From NCBI GenBank assembly GCA_950106755.1, contig OX467083.1, forward strand, positions 37,071,029 to 37,135,028: a stretch of 64,000 bases of DNA. Direction: 5' to 3'. A program made the translations under genes and the position numbers. This DNA is from Climacium dendroides. Its lineage: Eukaryota; Streptophyta; Bryopsida; Hypnales; Climaciaceae. The first letter of the stretch is position 1. Each line of letters starts with the position of its first letter. Positions 1 to 11,400 of this stretch are shown here, one piece after another. Below the pieces are notes generated by a model, which saw only the letters and a program-made list of their open reading frames with translations, was not told the origin of the DNA and did not search any database.

Positions 1-873
1 TATCTAATCTTTGTTCCATAGAGTGCCTTTAAAGTGTCCTCAGAGTTCGATTAATGTGTCTTATACATGTTTAACTTTGATTTGCTGATGCACTTGAAGG
101 ACACATATTGAACTCTAATTTGTTGACAATTGGCTTTTTGGGTGCACCTATGGGACAACTCCAGTGGTCTAGAGCACTACCACTTTGAAAAATCATAAAA
201 ATTACATATCACGTCAGAAAAATCTATTTTTTTTAATATTCATGATTTTCTCTTGCTAATACCACAGAAATATTAGTTTTAAGAAAATAGACCTCCAACT
301 ATGCTGAATTCCTTATTTTGACAGTTTTGGGTGCCTTCACCTTACCTTCTGTAAGCTTAGTTCTGTCGATTCAAGCCTCATCCTCTTTGGTCCAGGGTCA
401 ATAAATGCTTTGCAACGAGACTCCGCAAAATTGGAGTTCACAGGGTGAACTTTCCTCTTCGTCTGCTCTCATGTCTGACTCTAGTCTCTAGATGTTGCAG
501 TTCGCTGAGGCATGATTTCCTTGACTGTGATCTGATATCTGGCTCTAAATTCGACTCTGCATTGGAGATGTTCTCTGTTCCAATGACCCACTGGGCATGA
601 TTGCTTCATCTTCGATTTCCACTGGCAGATGGATCCCACTCGACGCTTCAACATGTTGGTGAAATCGCGTGGTTGTTTGCCTATGGAGTCGCTGCAGTGG
701 AAAAGGAATGGAGCGGAAACAGAGAGCCGAGCTTCATTCTGCGAAGTTGAACAGAAGTGCCGTGAGATTCACATGAGCTTCGAACACCTTGGATGAATGT
801 CTGAAGGGATTAAATTTTGTGGGGATTCTTCAGACGGCGGATTATTGTGAAGCTCGAGTTTTTACGGTTTTTG
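1..873. other. non-coding upstream region of the LpxK gene
   Basis: No open frame or splice-consistent exon is convincing here. Base composition rises from AT-rich to mixed towards position 400, as expected on approach to a promoter. I see no clear TATA box in the last 300 bases. The transcription start is therefore not placed. Confidence 0.5.
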
Positions 874-903
874 AGGGTTTAGGGTTTTAGGGTTTTAGGG
901 TTT
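874..903 (+). promoter_or_regulatory. telo-box tandem upstream of LpxK
   Basis: Three to four copies of the plant telomere-like motif TTTAGGG or TTTTAGGG lie about 80 bp before the LpxK start codon. In plants, AAACCCTA telo-boxes occur in promoters and leaders of housekeeping genes and are bound by Myb-type telomere-repeat factors. The position suggests a leader or core-promoter element rather than chromosome-end sequence. Confidence 0.6.
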
Positions 904-981
904 GAGCAGTCTTGGCACCATCGCTAGCACTGGAATTGGTGTGATCGTTTGGTTTTGGCGAGGTTTGGTTTTGCACCGATT

Positions 982-3900
982 ATGGAAGGATTCTCAGAGA
1001 GATTACGAAAAGCCGTGGTGCGAATCTCAGCGACGCAGAAGAAGGATTTGCGTTTATTGCCAGGGCTAGAGAAATCTCTCGTGCCTATACTGGCTGTGGC
1101 GAGCACGTTCTATAGATTTGGCGTCCTCATGCGACGTCTACTTTACCAGCTCGGAATATTACGTCGAACTAGGTATACTTTCTGTCTTCATTGCGCTTTC
1201 AATGATTTGCACTGGGTGCTGCTAATCTACAAGAAAAAAGGGGAATTGACCTAATGCCAGATGCACTTGTTTGTGTAAATCTTGTTTTTCATCCAATTTC
1301 TGTGCGAAGAAGTCGAGCTAAGTGAGCGCTTGCTGATTCCGTGACGCTAATTGATCGATGCTCAATGCTGGCTGTGTGTCTGCAGGCTCCCTGTGCCTGT
1401 GATTAGTGTCGGCAACTTGACATGGGGAGGGACAGGGAAGACTCCCATGGTGGAGTATTTGGCTCGTCATTATGTTGCAGCTGGCGTGTGTCCGTTGATC
1501 CTCTCTCGGGTGCCTAATCTGTACCTTGACTTCTCCATCGAAGTTATTCTGAATCTACTAACCAAGATTTCATGCTTTTAGAATGACCAAATTGATGTAT
1601 CATATTTTGAAAAGTATAATTCAGATGAGGCCGAAGTTTATAGCACCAGAATCATGAAGAATATTACATGTTTTTGTCCAAAAAAAATCAAATAGTATTG
1701 AACGAAAGAAAGCCCCCATATGGCCTACTCAAATGTGCTACAAAATCATGAAGCCCTCTCTGGGCCTCGTGGTCCTTGAGGGGTTAAGGAACGATACTGT
1801 GTAGCAATGACTACAGGTTCAGTGTCTCGGGTTTAGTTTTTTCTCTCGTAGAAGTTTATCATGTAAATTCATGTCAAACATGCCACAGACGTGTCGAATG
1901 ACGGCCTAAGGTATCAGTCTGCAGGGTTACAGAGGAGGGGATGAAGTGCGTCTCCTTCAAATGCACCTTCAAGACACCCCTACTAGGTTTGGTGTTGGGT
2001 CAAATCGGGCAAAGGTAGCGCTTTCAATTCTCCAACAAAGTGCTGGACGGAGAACCTGCAATGGGCTTGATTCAATAACCACGCAGAAATCAAAGAACCA
2101 TATGTGGAAATCCTGTGAAGAAACCACCGGGGTTGCAATTCTTGACGATGGGATGCAGGTTAGGGTCTCACTGCTGGAATTTTTTTTTTTGCTTGTTAGT
2201 TGCTTCGTTTCATTGATCCTGGTTGCTGGTGACCGTGACATCCACTTGAGCATTTTGAGCTTGAAATTTGTCCATATTTTTCTAGCACAGTGAGAGAACT
2301 TGTGCCAAAGAAAGAAGATACCGGAGAATTGGAGCATCTTGGATATCCTGATTATTCCTTGAATTAGCAGTTCGGCTCAATGTGTATTCCACTCTTTCAA
2401 GAATGTTATGATACTGATGCATGTTTATTAATTGTGTTGACTGGATTTAATTTGACTCACACGTACTGAATGCTTTGGTTGATGCAGCACTGGGCACTGG
2501 AACGTAATTTGGAGATAGTGATGATCAACACTGTGTCGTTGTGGGGAAACGGGAAACTTGTACCACGAGGACCTATGCGAGAGTCATTTGAAGCACTCAG
2601 GCGGGCACATGTGGTGGTTCTCCACCATTCTAAATTGGTACGCCCACTTCTTTTTCCTTCACTAATAGAAACCCTCAGCCTCCCTTGAACACCTAGCCAT
2701 GTAAAACCCGTGTTAATTGTCTCAGAATAAGGCAGTTTCACAGTAAGCCTTGCCAATTGTAACATTTTTTTTTAAAGCAGATCCGGGTTCTCTATTAGTG
2801 CTTTTACCTTTTTCTGCTGGAGTGACAATACCGTGAGCTCTTACTGCTTAAGTGTTAGCAACTCTTATAAGTTACTTATTTGAACATGTGGGGATATGCA
2901 GGTGCCAGCTGACAAGCTAAAATCAGTTAGGCGTACATTAGAGCCTTTTTTGAAGAAAAGCTCCATTGTGCTAAGCAGTCACATGCGTCCTCTTTCCTTC
3001 TGGAGTCATACAAAACCAGGCAGCTCACTATTAGAGCTTCCTTTACTGATAGTCAAAGACGCTGTGATCCTTTGTGTATCAGCGGTGGGGTGCCCAGAAT
3101 CTCTTGAGCTCGTCCTTTTACAGGTGCTTACAATGGCCTGGCTATCCTGTAGTCTCTCCTTATGAAAGATATATTGAATAAGATGTTTGATCCTGCACAT
3201 GTCAACAAGAGGTAGCCAGAGAATAAAACAGTGTTTCCAGTGCAATCAGGAACATGTTGACTACATCGTGAAAAGAATGTCCGCCATCCTTCACGAGGAA
3301 GTCTCCCGATGATTACAATGATCATATGGAGGCCTCGTTTTGTATCGAGGGGAAGTCTCCATATGATTTTTTCGACCTTAGAGAGTCAGTTCGTAAGAAA
3401 ATGATATGATATCAGGCTTATGAATGGGGTGGGCTTTTGGGGGTTGCCAGGAAGGAGCTTCTCATGTTGAGCGGTTAGATTTTAGTGATCATCACACGTT
3501 CAAGTATGAGGTGAGTTGTGCGTTCCACTATGTGCAATTGATGTCATAACTTCATGGTCTATTTTCCTTCTTCTCCACGTAATCCACATTTTCTAACCTA
3601 CGAGGTCTTGCATTAAGTCAATCCGTTTTAACCCCCAAAATCCCTGAAGGGACTAAACATAGGTGTGCTATTCAACTGTCTCCACAGTTCTCATTGAATG
3701 AGAAAATGTTGGGTGTGATGATTAGAAATTATACACACGGTCAAACTTCCAAACAATTCATTTATATTGTTTATTTTTGAGAAATATCATTAGGGTTTAG
3801 CAATAACAAATGAATGAAAATTTGTTTAGATGAAAACATGATGGGTGAAATTGTGACAATTTGCATTTAATATAAGAGACCTTAGATAACACAAGGAAGT

Positions 3901-4697
3901 TTGCAGGAGCTGAGAGAAATTGGCGATGTGTTTAAGCAGCTCCAATTGAGGTTTCCGTGTAAAAGGGTTATGCTTGTCACCACTGAGAAGGTGCGTCCAC
4001 TTTGTCTTGAAATTGCATACGTGCAAGATGACCTTGAGAATTGGGAGGCTCATGAAGGTTGTCAGACATCACAATTAGGTCTACTAATCAAGATCATCCA
4101 TATATGTACATTTCAGTTGGTCTAATGGGCTCATCGGATTAGTGTGTGTGATTGATCACTCTATTTGTAACATATTTTAATTAGTGCGGGCTGAACTAAA
4201 CTATCACTGTATTGAACAAATTTCCATATTTTTCGTTGTAGTGACACTTATTTTGCAGTGATAGTCATTTGAATAAATCAGTGTTGCTACTGAGACGGCC
4301 TCAATAACTGGACTTGGCATTGGGTTGTTTTGGACAATGAACACATGATTTTGCAATGCCAATAGAATATGGCATAGAATATGCAAAGGAAATGGTGAAC
4401 AAGAACAAAAGAATGAAAAAATTGTGCAGATGAGAACGAGATACAATTTTCATTTCCCATGAGATGACAAGCCTAACTCGAGAGGGAAAACAATGTTTGT
4501 GTTTGTGTTGGATGAAGGACTACATTCGGGATCCAGCTCTCATGATTGAACTTGGTCGTATGGGAGGTGGCGTCTTTGTACTTCATTCTGTTCTAGAGAT
4601 TGTAGAGCAGCATGACAATAATGAAGCTTTCAGAAAACTTCTGACCACTGTTTGCTGTCAGTGGAGTGCCAAATCCATGGCGATGTTTTCCTATTGA
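982..4697 (+). CDS. LPXK: tetraacyldisaccharide 4'-kinase (LpxK), 8 exons, complete
   Basis: Predicted exons: 982-1172, 1386-1509, 1925-2158, 2488-2637, 2902-3123, 3451-3510, 3907-3990 and 4518-4697. All have GT-AG borders and the phases join, giving 414 residues; the Arabidopsis protein is about 395. LpxK transfers phosphate from ATP to the 4' position of tetraacyldisaccharide 1-phosphate, the lipid IVA step of the Raetz pathway. In plants this pathway is attributed to mitochondria. An N-terminal hydrophobic segment (about 30-50) would anchor the enzyme. The Walker A loop [13 protein letters not shown] is at about 72-84, DDGMQ followed by H at 179-184, the SDHH family motif at 319-322, and TEKDYIRDP near 353-361. 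ATG 982 is the first in-frame ATG; the frame is open upstream only with a TTG. Intron 2 holds a transposon-end-like sequence at 1771-1787. Confidence 0.95.
1771..1787 (+). repeat. isolated TTAA-element end inside LpxK intron 2
   Basis: The sequence GGTCCTTGAGGGGTTAA closely matches the right end of the 941-bp element at 47324-48264 (GGTCCTTTAGGGGTTAA, one difference). No matching left end is visible nearby, so this is at best a relic or a chance match. Confidence 0.35.
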
Positions 4698-4847
4698 CCT
4701 CTCGGAAGTTGAATATTACCTGTGACTGACAGGTTCGTATGGTTGGAAGTTGGGAGCATCAGCTCCTGCAGTGCAGCATGGTTGCGCTTTGCTCTTTATG
4801 TGTGCCTGCCTGTTTACAGAAAAGTTTATCAACATGTGCAATTAGTA

Positions 4848-5078
4848 CAGTAGAACCTCTCTGAAGGGTCGGGACTGGTCTGACACATTACATTACAGAG
4901 GTTCTTACATTACGGAGGGTCATTTGCATTCATGATGTTTGTATGCGGGCCGGTTGGGGACCGGCAATCATTAGGGAGGGCCATTTGCATTCATGATGTT
5001 TGTATGCGGTCTGGTCCGGGACCAGCAATCAATATTACGTTAGAGAGGATTGCTTTACACTTTAGAGGAGCTGTACTG
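4848..5078. mobile_element. pogo/Tc1-mariner-like MITE 3' of LpxK
   Basis: A 231-bp stretch starts with CAGTAGAACCTCTCT and ends with an imperfect inverted version (AGAGGAGCTGTACTG). It is flanked on both sides by TA. A CAGTA(G/A)AACCTC terminus with a TA target duplication is the usual look of pogo/Tigger-type elements. There is no coding capacity, so it would be non-autonomous. Two 61-bp direct repeats fill the centre. The terminal repeats are degenerate, which limits confidence. Confidence 0.55.
4909..5030. repeat. two tandem 61-bp repeats inside the MITE
   Basis: Units 4909-4969 and 4970-5030 share GGGtCATTTGCATTCATG and a GGTCC-type dyad (GGTTGGGGACCGG against GGTCCGGGACCAG). The differences in the second unit are partly compensatory within the dyad. 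Confidence 0.7.
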
Positions 5079-5436
5079 TACCAGATTAAATAGGCCAATG
5101 GATGGTCACTGTCAGGTGCTTGCAATTGTTGAATGATGTCCACAATACGTACGTACGCTGACGGTGGGTCGGTCTTTCAAATAGTAAGACGGATGAACTC
5201 AGCTTCTGCTCCATGGACGTATGGTCACATTTGCCATAGGAAAGTAGTTGTGGTTCTAATAGTGAGATTAAGAGCTAAATATTTCCCAGTGCCCATTCCC
5301 TGAGCAGATTCCTTCAAAACTCCAGTGTTTCAGGGCTCCAACGAATGTTCCAGTAAATGTTTACTTTCGACTCTTCGAAGATGAAGTAGCCGCTCTTCCC
5401 ACATCAAAGGCCTTGATATGATCCAGTCAAAAGTGG

Positions 5437-7812
5437 TTAACTGACCATCGTAAACTCGGTGTCTGCCATCAGCCTTTCCATTGCCTCTTCTTTCATGGAC
5501 ATGAAAACATTAACCGAGCCAGCACCAACATGCCCCGGCAATGCCACATTCCATTGATTATCTGCTGGACCTGCGAACATTGGCTTGCCGTATCCAAAAT
5601 CTGTTTCATAGAACGGCATCCTGTGCCAGCACCCTATGCAAACATCGTTTTCAGAAATGGACGGCACGGGTAGGTGCTCCTGCGCCTCGCTCCACGCCCA
5701 GAAAGATTTAATGTTCGCATCCGTCACCTTCTGAACACTTTCCCTGACCAGTTGTGCTAAAAATGAGAGAGGCTTGTCAAGTATGTCGCTTACCCTGGCG
5801 GGCATGCATGTTAGAATGATGGCATTGCCAAAGTAACCCTCCGGCAGATTGGGTTTGATTCTCTTCCTGGCGTCGATAGCGGTGAAGAATCTTGCTTCCT
5901 CGGAGGCCTCGCACGACTTTGCACGGATGGCCGCCCTGAAAATATGGGCAGACAGGCTCTCAAAAGTGGTGTAGGAGCCCTGACTTCCGTCCCCGCGCGC
6001 GTCTGCCTTGATCTTTTTCAGCATCTCGGGGGTGAATGTGAACATCTTCTGTATCTCGGGAGTGAACGCGAACATCTTCTGGAACGTTTTGGACGACGTT
6101 GGTGGTTCCCGCTGAAGCTCAGGAGGGCAGGTTTCAGGCTTCTCCCGTCCCTTGGAGGAGAGGAGGTGGTGGTCGAAATTTGGCAACTGCGAAATCTCCT
6201 CCCCTTTTGCCAACTCTGTCCATGCTGTCATGAAGTTCTGTGCAGAAATGCCGTCGGCAACGGTGTGGTGGTTGGCCATTCCCAGCGCGAAGCCACCGCA
6301 CTTGAACTTAGTCACCTAAACAGCCGACACACAACAACGGTTACATCAATGTTTCGTAACGCGAAAACGAAATACTCTCATTCTCCGGGTTCCAATTCAG
6401 CAACTATTTGAACGTCTTTAACCCTGAAGCGCTCCGACGTCCATTTTTTGGACGATGAACAGATTCAGATTCTTGTTTCACATCAGGAAAGTAGAGTACA
6501 AAAAACATATTGTTGCAATACTACAATAGTATACTTTCAATGGATGGAGTACACCCCCATTGAAATTGTATTGTTGCAGTACAATATGTTTTTTTGTACT
6601 CTACTGTTCAAGCATTGAAACACTATTGCAACAATATTGTTGTAATGGGGGGCTTTTTCCTGACATAGATATGTCTTGTTCTTGGTTGAATTTGGTGTTA
6701 TTAGAGTACATATTTTTCTAAAATTACAAATGGAGAAGTGTGTTCAGTGGTCAAATTGCATTGACTTTAGTTCAAAACTAGATTTGCGAAAATGAGGTTA
6801 TAGATGTAAAGAATACAAAAATTTCAAAAAATCATCATATGAAAAGAACCTTATTTCAAATCCATTCCAACAAGTTTTACTCAAAAATGATAATATTTTG
6901 CTTGTAATTGAATTTAGAAGGAATTTAGAAATTTCCCTTTCCAAATTTATAGAAAATTATTGGTGATAGCATTGGTGAATCTAACCAATCATACGGATTG
7001 GAATGTAAAACTCAAAATCTACAAGTTTTCTTTGTATATCACTTCCAAAATATTCTTCCAAATTGTACTTTATAATGTTTTTTTTCCAAAGCATCTATTT
7101 CGGAGAAGACTCCAGACGTCTAGGGGTTAAACGTTTTTCCAGCGTTGTGCACCTGTGCGTGTACTGACTCGTAGCTTTACGAGATTCTTAAAAAACGGAG
7201 TCGGAAAAACGAAGTGTGAGATAACTATAAACGAAATTTGCAAAAATTATGAGAACAGGAATACTCTGTTTTCCAGTAATTAACTAAGACGATTTAAGTG
7301 AACAATCCATGATGGATTCAGCAATATTAAAAACGAACTGCAGAATTATAACGTATGCGTACGAATCTCACTTGTATGTACTGAACGGGCTGCTCCTCTA
7401 AGCGCATCGAGTAGGCAGCCTTGGGCGCCAGCAGCTTGCCAGCGATGTCGAAGGTGATCGAACTGGTCGATTGGAAGTGGTGAAAGTCGTCGATGGTGCC
7501 ATCAACTTGGGCATCTACCCACACCACTCCCTTGTCGTTGCAGACAATTTCGTATCCAAGCTTTCCTTCTGCTGGCCGCACTCGACCAGCCATGGGGTAG
7601 AAGACCACCAGAAGTTTGGCCAATGCTGCCTTGAGCTCGGCGGCCGCATCGTTGTGGGCGCCACAAGTGGCCTCTCGGTAGATATACATGGTGCGCACAT
7701 AGCTGATGCTGATGGAGGACAAGTTATCGCTGATGGAGCACTGAAGGATGGTGTGCTCCGGAGTCGGAGTCTGCGGGTACACCATGGAAGTTTCCCGAGA
7801 TATGATCTGCAT
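5437..7812 (-). CDS. BAHD acyltransferase, HCT-like (two exons)
   Basis: Exon 1 is 7372-7812 and exon 2 is 5437-6315. The donor is CAA|GTGAGA, the acceptor TTTAG|GTG, and the intron is 1056 bp in phase 0. The 439-residue product matches the usual BAHD length of about 430-450. It begins MQIISRETSMVYP, like hydroxycinnamoyltransferases. The catalytic HxxxD motif is HTVAD at 164-168, followed by G, and the structural DFGWG motif appears as DFGYG at 386-390. BAHD enzymes transfer acyl groups from acyl-CoA to an alcohol or amine in the cytosol. HCT itself makes p-coumaroyl-shikimate for phenylpropanoids, but the acceptor cannot be read from sequence. A 10-residue segment (QKMF-FTPE) is tandemly duplicated at 226-245. 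A possible splice acceptor near 7845 leaves room for an upstream leader exon. Confidence 0.9.
6418..7130. mobile_element. TTAA-flanked element in the BAHD intron
   Basis: The 713-bp stretch is bounded by TTAA on both sides. The ends read TTAA-CCCTGAAGCG and, on the opposite strand at the right end, TTAA-CCCCTAGACGTC. Both sub-termini carry a GACGTC motif. TTAA target duplication with CCC-starting ends is the signature of piggyBac-type elements. There is no transposase frame; the interior is AT-rich and contains a palindrome at 6491-6604. Confidence 0.5.
6491..6604. repeat. imperfect palindrome in the BAHD intron
   Basis: GTAGAGTACAAAAAACATAT at 6491 is mirrored by the complementary ATATGTTTTTTTGTACTCTA ending near 6603, with arms of about 38 nt. 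A short outer pair (TCAGGAAA near 6483 and TTTTCCTGA near 6656) suggests a foldback MITE of about 180 bp nested in the larger element. Confidence 0.6.
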
Positions 7813-8357
7813 CCTCAGAGGAGAGTTTGCTGCCTCCTCGAAATCTGTCACAATGCAATGGAATGCAAAGCTGAGAGAAATTAAGCGCGGCTTAACACAA
7901 AGCATGTGATGCAACACCAGCTTAAAACTACGACATGTGATCAATTAACGCTGAGCTAAAACGCAAGAGCTAACTTCGCAACTATAATCGGTAGTAGCTC
8001 ATGATGTCTTTCCTTACATAAAATCGAAGTTGTCATGCAGTACGCTTAGCATATGCCTTCAAAGTATGCAAAAGGAAGTGAAAAGCATGAAGGACAGATA
8101 CCGTTCGTGAATGCTACAGCAAGGCATTGCAAATCGACCCCCTACAACACGTTTAATTGACGGGGTAGAAATGATCAGAGGGGCGGAATCAACAAAATTA
8201 TATCCTGAAAAAGCAATGAATATATGCCCTTTGCTCGTTACCACATTGTCCACCATGCAGCTGCAGCTACAGAAGGAAAGAAGAAACTATACAATCAGCG
8301 ACACGGCCTCAGTGACGTCGACTGGATGCCGTCCGAAATGAAATGAGCATTGGAGAT

Positions 8358-8372
8358 TTATTTATATAAAAC
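8358..8372 (-). promoter_or_regulatory. TATA-like box, minus strand, for the BAHD gene
   Basis: On the minus strand the sequence reads GGTTTTATATAAATAAA. It is the best TATA-like match upstream of the acyltransferase. It lies about 550 bp before the start codon, so a leader intron would be needed. The assignment is tentative. Confidence 0.3.
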
Positions 8373-9062
8373 CGATCGTATATGGAAACCTAACTACTAT
8401 GCCTTACAAAGACAGTGACATCGGGACTCTACGAGGCTACCATGCCTCGGGACTCTGCCTTACAACGACACTGACATCGAAGTACCTCTACTAATAAAAT
8501 TGATATGATGACTGAAAATAGATTTGGAAACGACACCTGCTAGCCAAATGCTGGCGGAATGGCCTGTTGAATGCTGATCACAGTCCAGACAGTCAATGCC
8601 AACCATTCTTTATTGGCTAATTATCACTAGATTTCAAGAAATATTTTGGTGTTCACAATCAAACTCCGTACAGCAAGCCTATAAAACCTTTAGTACGAAA
8701 ATTCGACTATTTCATTAGTCACATTTTATAGCAATATTGTTCAGAAATAGTTTCAAATCGTATTGTAATCGTATTAGAAATTGTACTGTGTAGCTACTAA
8801 ATAAACCAAATAATATTCAAAATTTTCCAGAATTCGGAGCCACCCGTACGAAAAACGAAAAATGAAGAAAAGAAAGACTGGACTCCACAACATCGGTGCC
8901 ACTCTACCATAGCACAAGCAAATTGTGATACGAATACCTGAGACATTCATGCGTGCACTCCTGAATTCAACACATTCTACATTTTGCATATTTTAATAAC
9001 AAAGAAAAATAAAAGCGAAACGTACTGTAGCTAGTTGCTTCTTCGGAACTACTTGTCCCATT

Positions 9063-9257
9063 TTAAAGCTCGACGCACCGGACGCTCACCTGAAGCCAAG
9101 ATCGAGTACCACGGAGCAATGCAGGTACGTGGACTTCGCGAAGACACCGGTAGCCGTCAGATGATGCTCCCGAATGGACGGTCCCGATGACACCAAGGGT
9201 CTCCGTCCTCAAGATGGCGGGGTTGAAGTCACCACGGTGTACCATTTTGGCACCCAC
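9063..9257 (-). other. GC-richer open frame of unknown origin
   Basis: A 64-codon frame lies in an island clearly richer in GC than its AT-rich surroundings. The translation starts MGAKMVHRGDFNPAILR and has balanced amino-acid composition. I recognise no family. It could be a captured exon fragment or a chance frame. No flanking splice sites are convincing. Confidence 0.2.
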
Positions 9258-9604
9258 ATATATAAGGATATAAATTTTTGAAATTTAGAAAGTTAGTATT
9301 ATTGTTTAAATATAGCATGGTTTCAAGCCATTTTTCACTTTTAGGCAAGCTCTTACTAGTGGAATATTTGTTGAATTCAAGTGAAAATTTTACATGAGTT
9401 GTGTTTCAGTATGAACTTGATGACTTAAAAAAGTTCAAACCCATCAAAGTCATGGTTAAAAAGTTATGCTTCAAAAGGATAATTTTTTAGTTACGAGCAG
9501 TTTGAAGTAGCCATGATAGATTGGTCTAATTGGGTTGAAGTTTTTTATACATAATTTCAATAAGCTTGTTAATATAATTCTAAAAGTTGGAAAGCATACT
9601 AGCA

Positions 9605-9771
9605 CATGATTTTGACTTACAAGCCTTTGAAATCGGACTTGAGAGGTACATTTGATGAATAGTAACTCGTCCTACAGGATGAGAAATGAATAGTAACTTG
9701 TCCAGTATGACAACCATGGTCCACAAAAGAAATCAAAAGCCCGATTTCAAAGACTTGTAAGTCAAAATCAT
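9605..9771. repeat. inverted repeat of about 35-nt arms
   Basis: GATTTTGACTTACAAGCCTT at about 9607 is complementary to the sequence ending CTTGTAAGTCAAAATCA at about 9771. The arms are separated by about 100 bp. It may be a small foldback element. Confidence 0.65.
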
Positions 9772-10087
9772 TAGAAGAAATCTCAACCTTGTATAAGGAA
9801 GTTTAACTGCATTAAAATGTGCAGTCATGGGAAAAAATATTAACTTAAAATTAATAAATTTTTTATTTTTATTTTTTATCCATGTGATTATATAGTGTGC
9901 AGTGTGCCACGCAAGATTGGAGACTAAAAAAAATTCAAAATCAAAATCCATTTTTCTTGAATATGCAAATCAATCGAAAGTCAACAATTCTCTACATGAA
10001 TTAAATTCTTTGATTAGAAGAGATTCGAGGCCTTTAAAGGGCTGCAAGCTATTGGAAACTTGAGAACTATGCCACAGTAACAATTTG

Positions 10088-10424
10088 ATGGGGAATTTCA
10101 TTAAAATGGCAATATTTCATGTGCCATTTTCACAGTGTGTTGTTCCTACAATTCAGAGTTTCAGATCGGGGCATCGGGCGGTTTGAAATCTATTAGTGTC
10201 CTAGTTTTGCGAATTCTATACCACTATTAGATGTATTAAATCTAGGAAAGATGTAGATTTCATACCAATCGGTTTAAAAAATCTATAAATTTCTTAGATT
10301 TCAAATATCTAATAATGGTATAGATTTCAAAAATCTAGGACTCTAGTAGAGTTCAGACCGCCCGGTCTGAATTATGAGAATGCCAAAGTCACAGAATAAT
10401 CGCCATTTTAATGAAATTCCCCAT
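10088..10424. mobile_element. MITE family A, copy 1 (337 bp)
   Basis: The terminal inverted repeats of about 24 bp are near perfect: ATGGGGAATTTCATTAAAAT at the left and ATTTTAATGAAATTCCCCAT at the right. Internal sub-terminal inverted segments also pair (GGGCGGT and ACCGCCC, plus repeated TAGATTTCA motifs). There is no coding capacity. Related copies lie at 62752-63073 and, in part, at 11278. The superfamily is uncertain because the target duplication is not clear. Confidence 0.8.
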
Positions 10425-10460
10425 CTTGATGTAGTCGATAGTTTGCCATGTCATAAAATA

Positions 10461-10485
10461 TTTATTATTATTATTATTATTATTT
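10461..10485. repeat. (TTA)n microsatellite
   Basis: About eight TTA/ATT units lie immediately downstream of MITE family A copy 1. It is a simple sequence repeat with no further feature. Confidence 0.9.
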
Positions 10486-11277
10486 GTTTCAAAAAGTAAA
10501 AATTTGCATGCGATGGATTGGAGTGCACTGGAAGAGCATTGGCCCAAGTGCATGATGTAATGATGTTTCTAGAAGGCACGGCTCAAAACCTTGGAGACAA
10601 TTTATCATGCCCAACATGGCATCATACCTATTGTTTACATGTGAGTTTGAAGTGGAGAGTGTTGGAGGTTTTTCAATCCCTAATGTGACCACCTTAGGAT
10701 TATACATGTATCACTTCTACATAATGAAAGGGAATTATTATTAGCAATTATAACAATAAGCATATATAAGCTTCTCCTATTATTTTGTCTTATTTGCAAC
10801 ATCATTTTTACGGATTGAAAACCTCCCATCCACCACTAATACTTCTTCATAAAAGATGTATATTGGGAAGAATTATATATAAAACTGGTAATGATGTGGT
10901 TGTAGTAAACGATGAGGTACACGGAACCCCAACAAAGGTAAAATAAGCCACAAATAGTGATTGGAGTACAAATGGATAAGGTGGATCCAATCATTGGCAT
11001 GAATTTAATCAAGAATGATTTGTTTGTTCAATTTGACAACACATGCATTAGACCTATGCATTACATTACACACAAGTTTATGCGCATAAAAATCTCAAAT
11101 AAAGTAGAAACCAAAATATAGCATACAAAGTACAAGACCTTAGAAGCAGAGATAGATTAATAAATATGTAAGGCAACTGGTGTGGCTTAAAAATAATAGT
11201 TTTCAAACCTACTATTTTTTACCAATGTTGGGTGCATTCTCAATTGTATAGAAATAGTTTGTAGTTGTACCAAAATG

Positions 11278-11400
11278 TGAATTTCATTGAAATGGCAATA
11301 TTCCATGAGCCATTTCTAGACAAATCGCTCTAAATCATAAAAGTGCCATCTAGGATGGGTATAGATTACAAAAATTCTAAACTTATGTAGACTTCAGAAA
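11278..11400. mobile_element. MITE family A, truncated copy
   Basis: TGAATTTCATTGAAATGGCA matches the left terminus of the family, and the following segment (CGCTCTAAATCATAAAAGTG, then CATCTAGGATGGGTATAG) matches the left half of the 62752 copy. The right half is missing. Confidence 0.6.

Larger units (their letters stand above)
7813..9604. other. upstream region of the BAHD gene, no confident gene
   Basis: This holds the leader and promoter of the minus-strand acyltransferase. A 30-bp segment (GCCTTACAA-GACA-TGACATCG) is duplicated near 8401 and 8457. Apart from the TATA-like site and the GC-richer frame listed separately, nothing in it is supportable. Confidence 0.4.

Noticed and set aside
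949..981. Longer N-terminus for LpxK from position 949
   Set aside because: The upstream codon is TTG, not ATG. The family N-terminus aligns with the ATG at 982.
5944..6411. 155-codon frame on the plus strand
   Set aside because: It lies antisense over the BAHD exon 2 and has no recognisable domain; the minus-strand product is clearly a BAHD protein.
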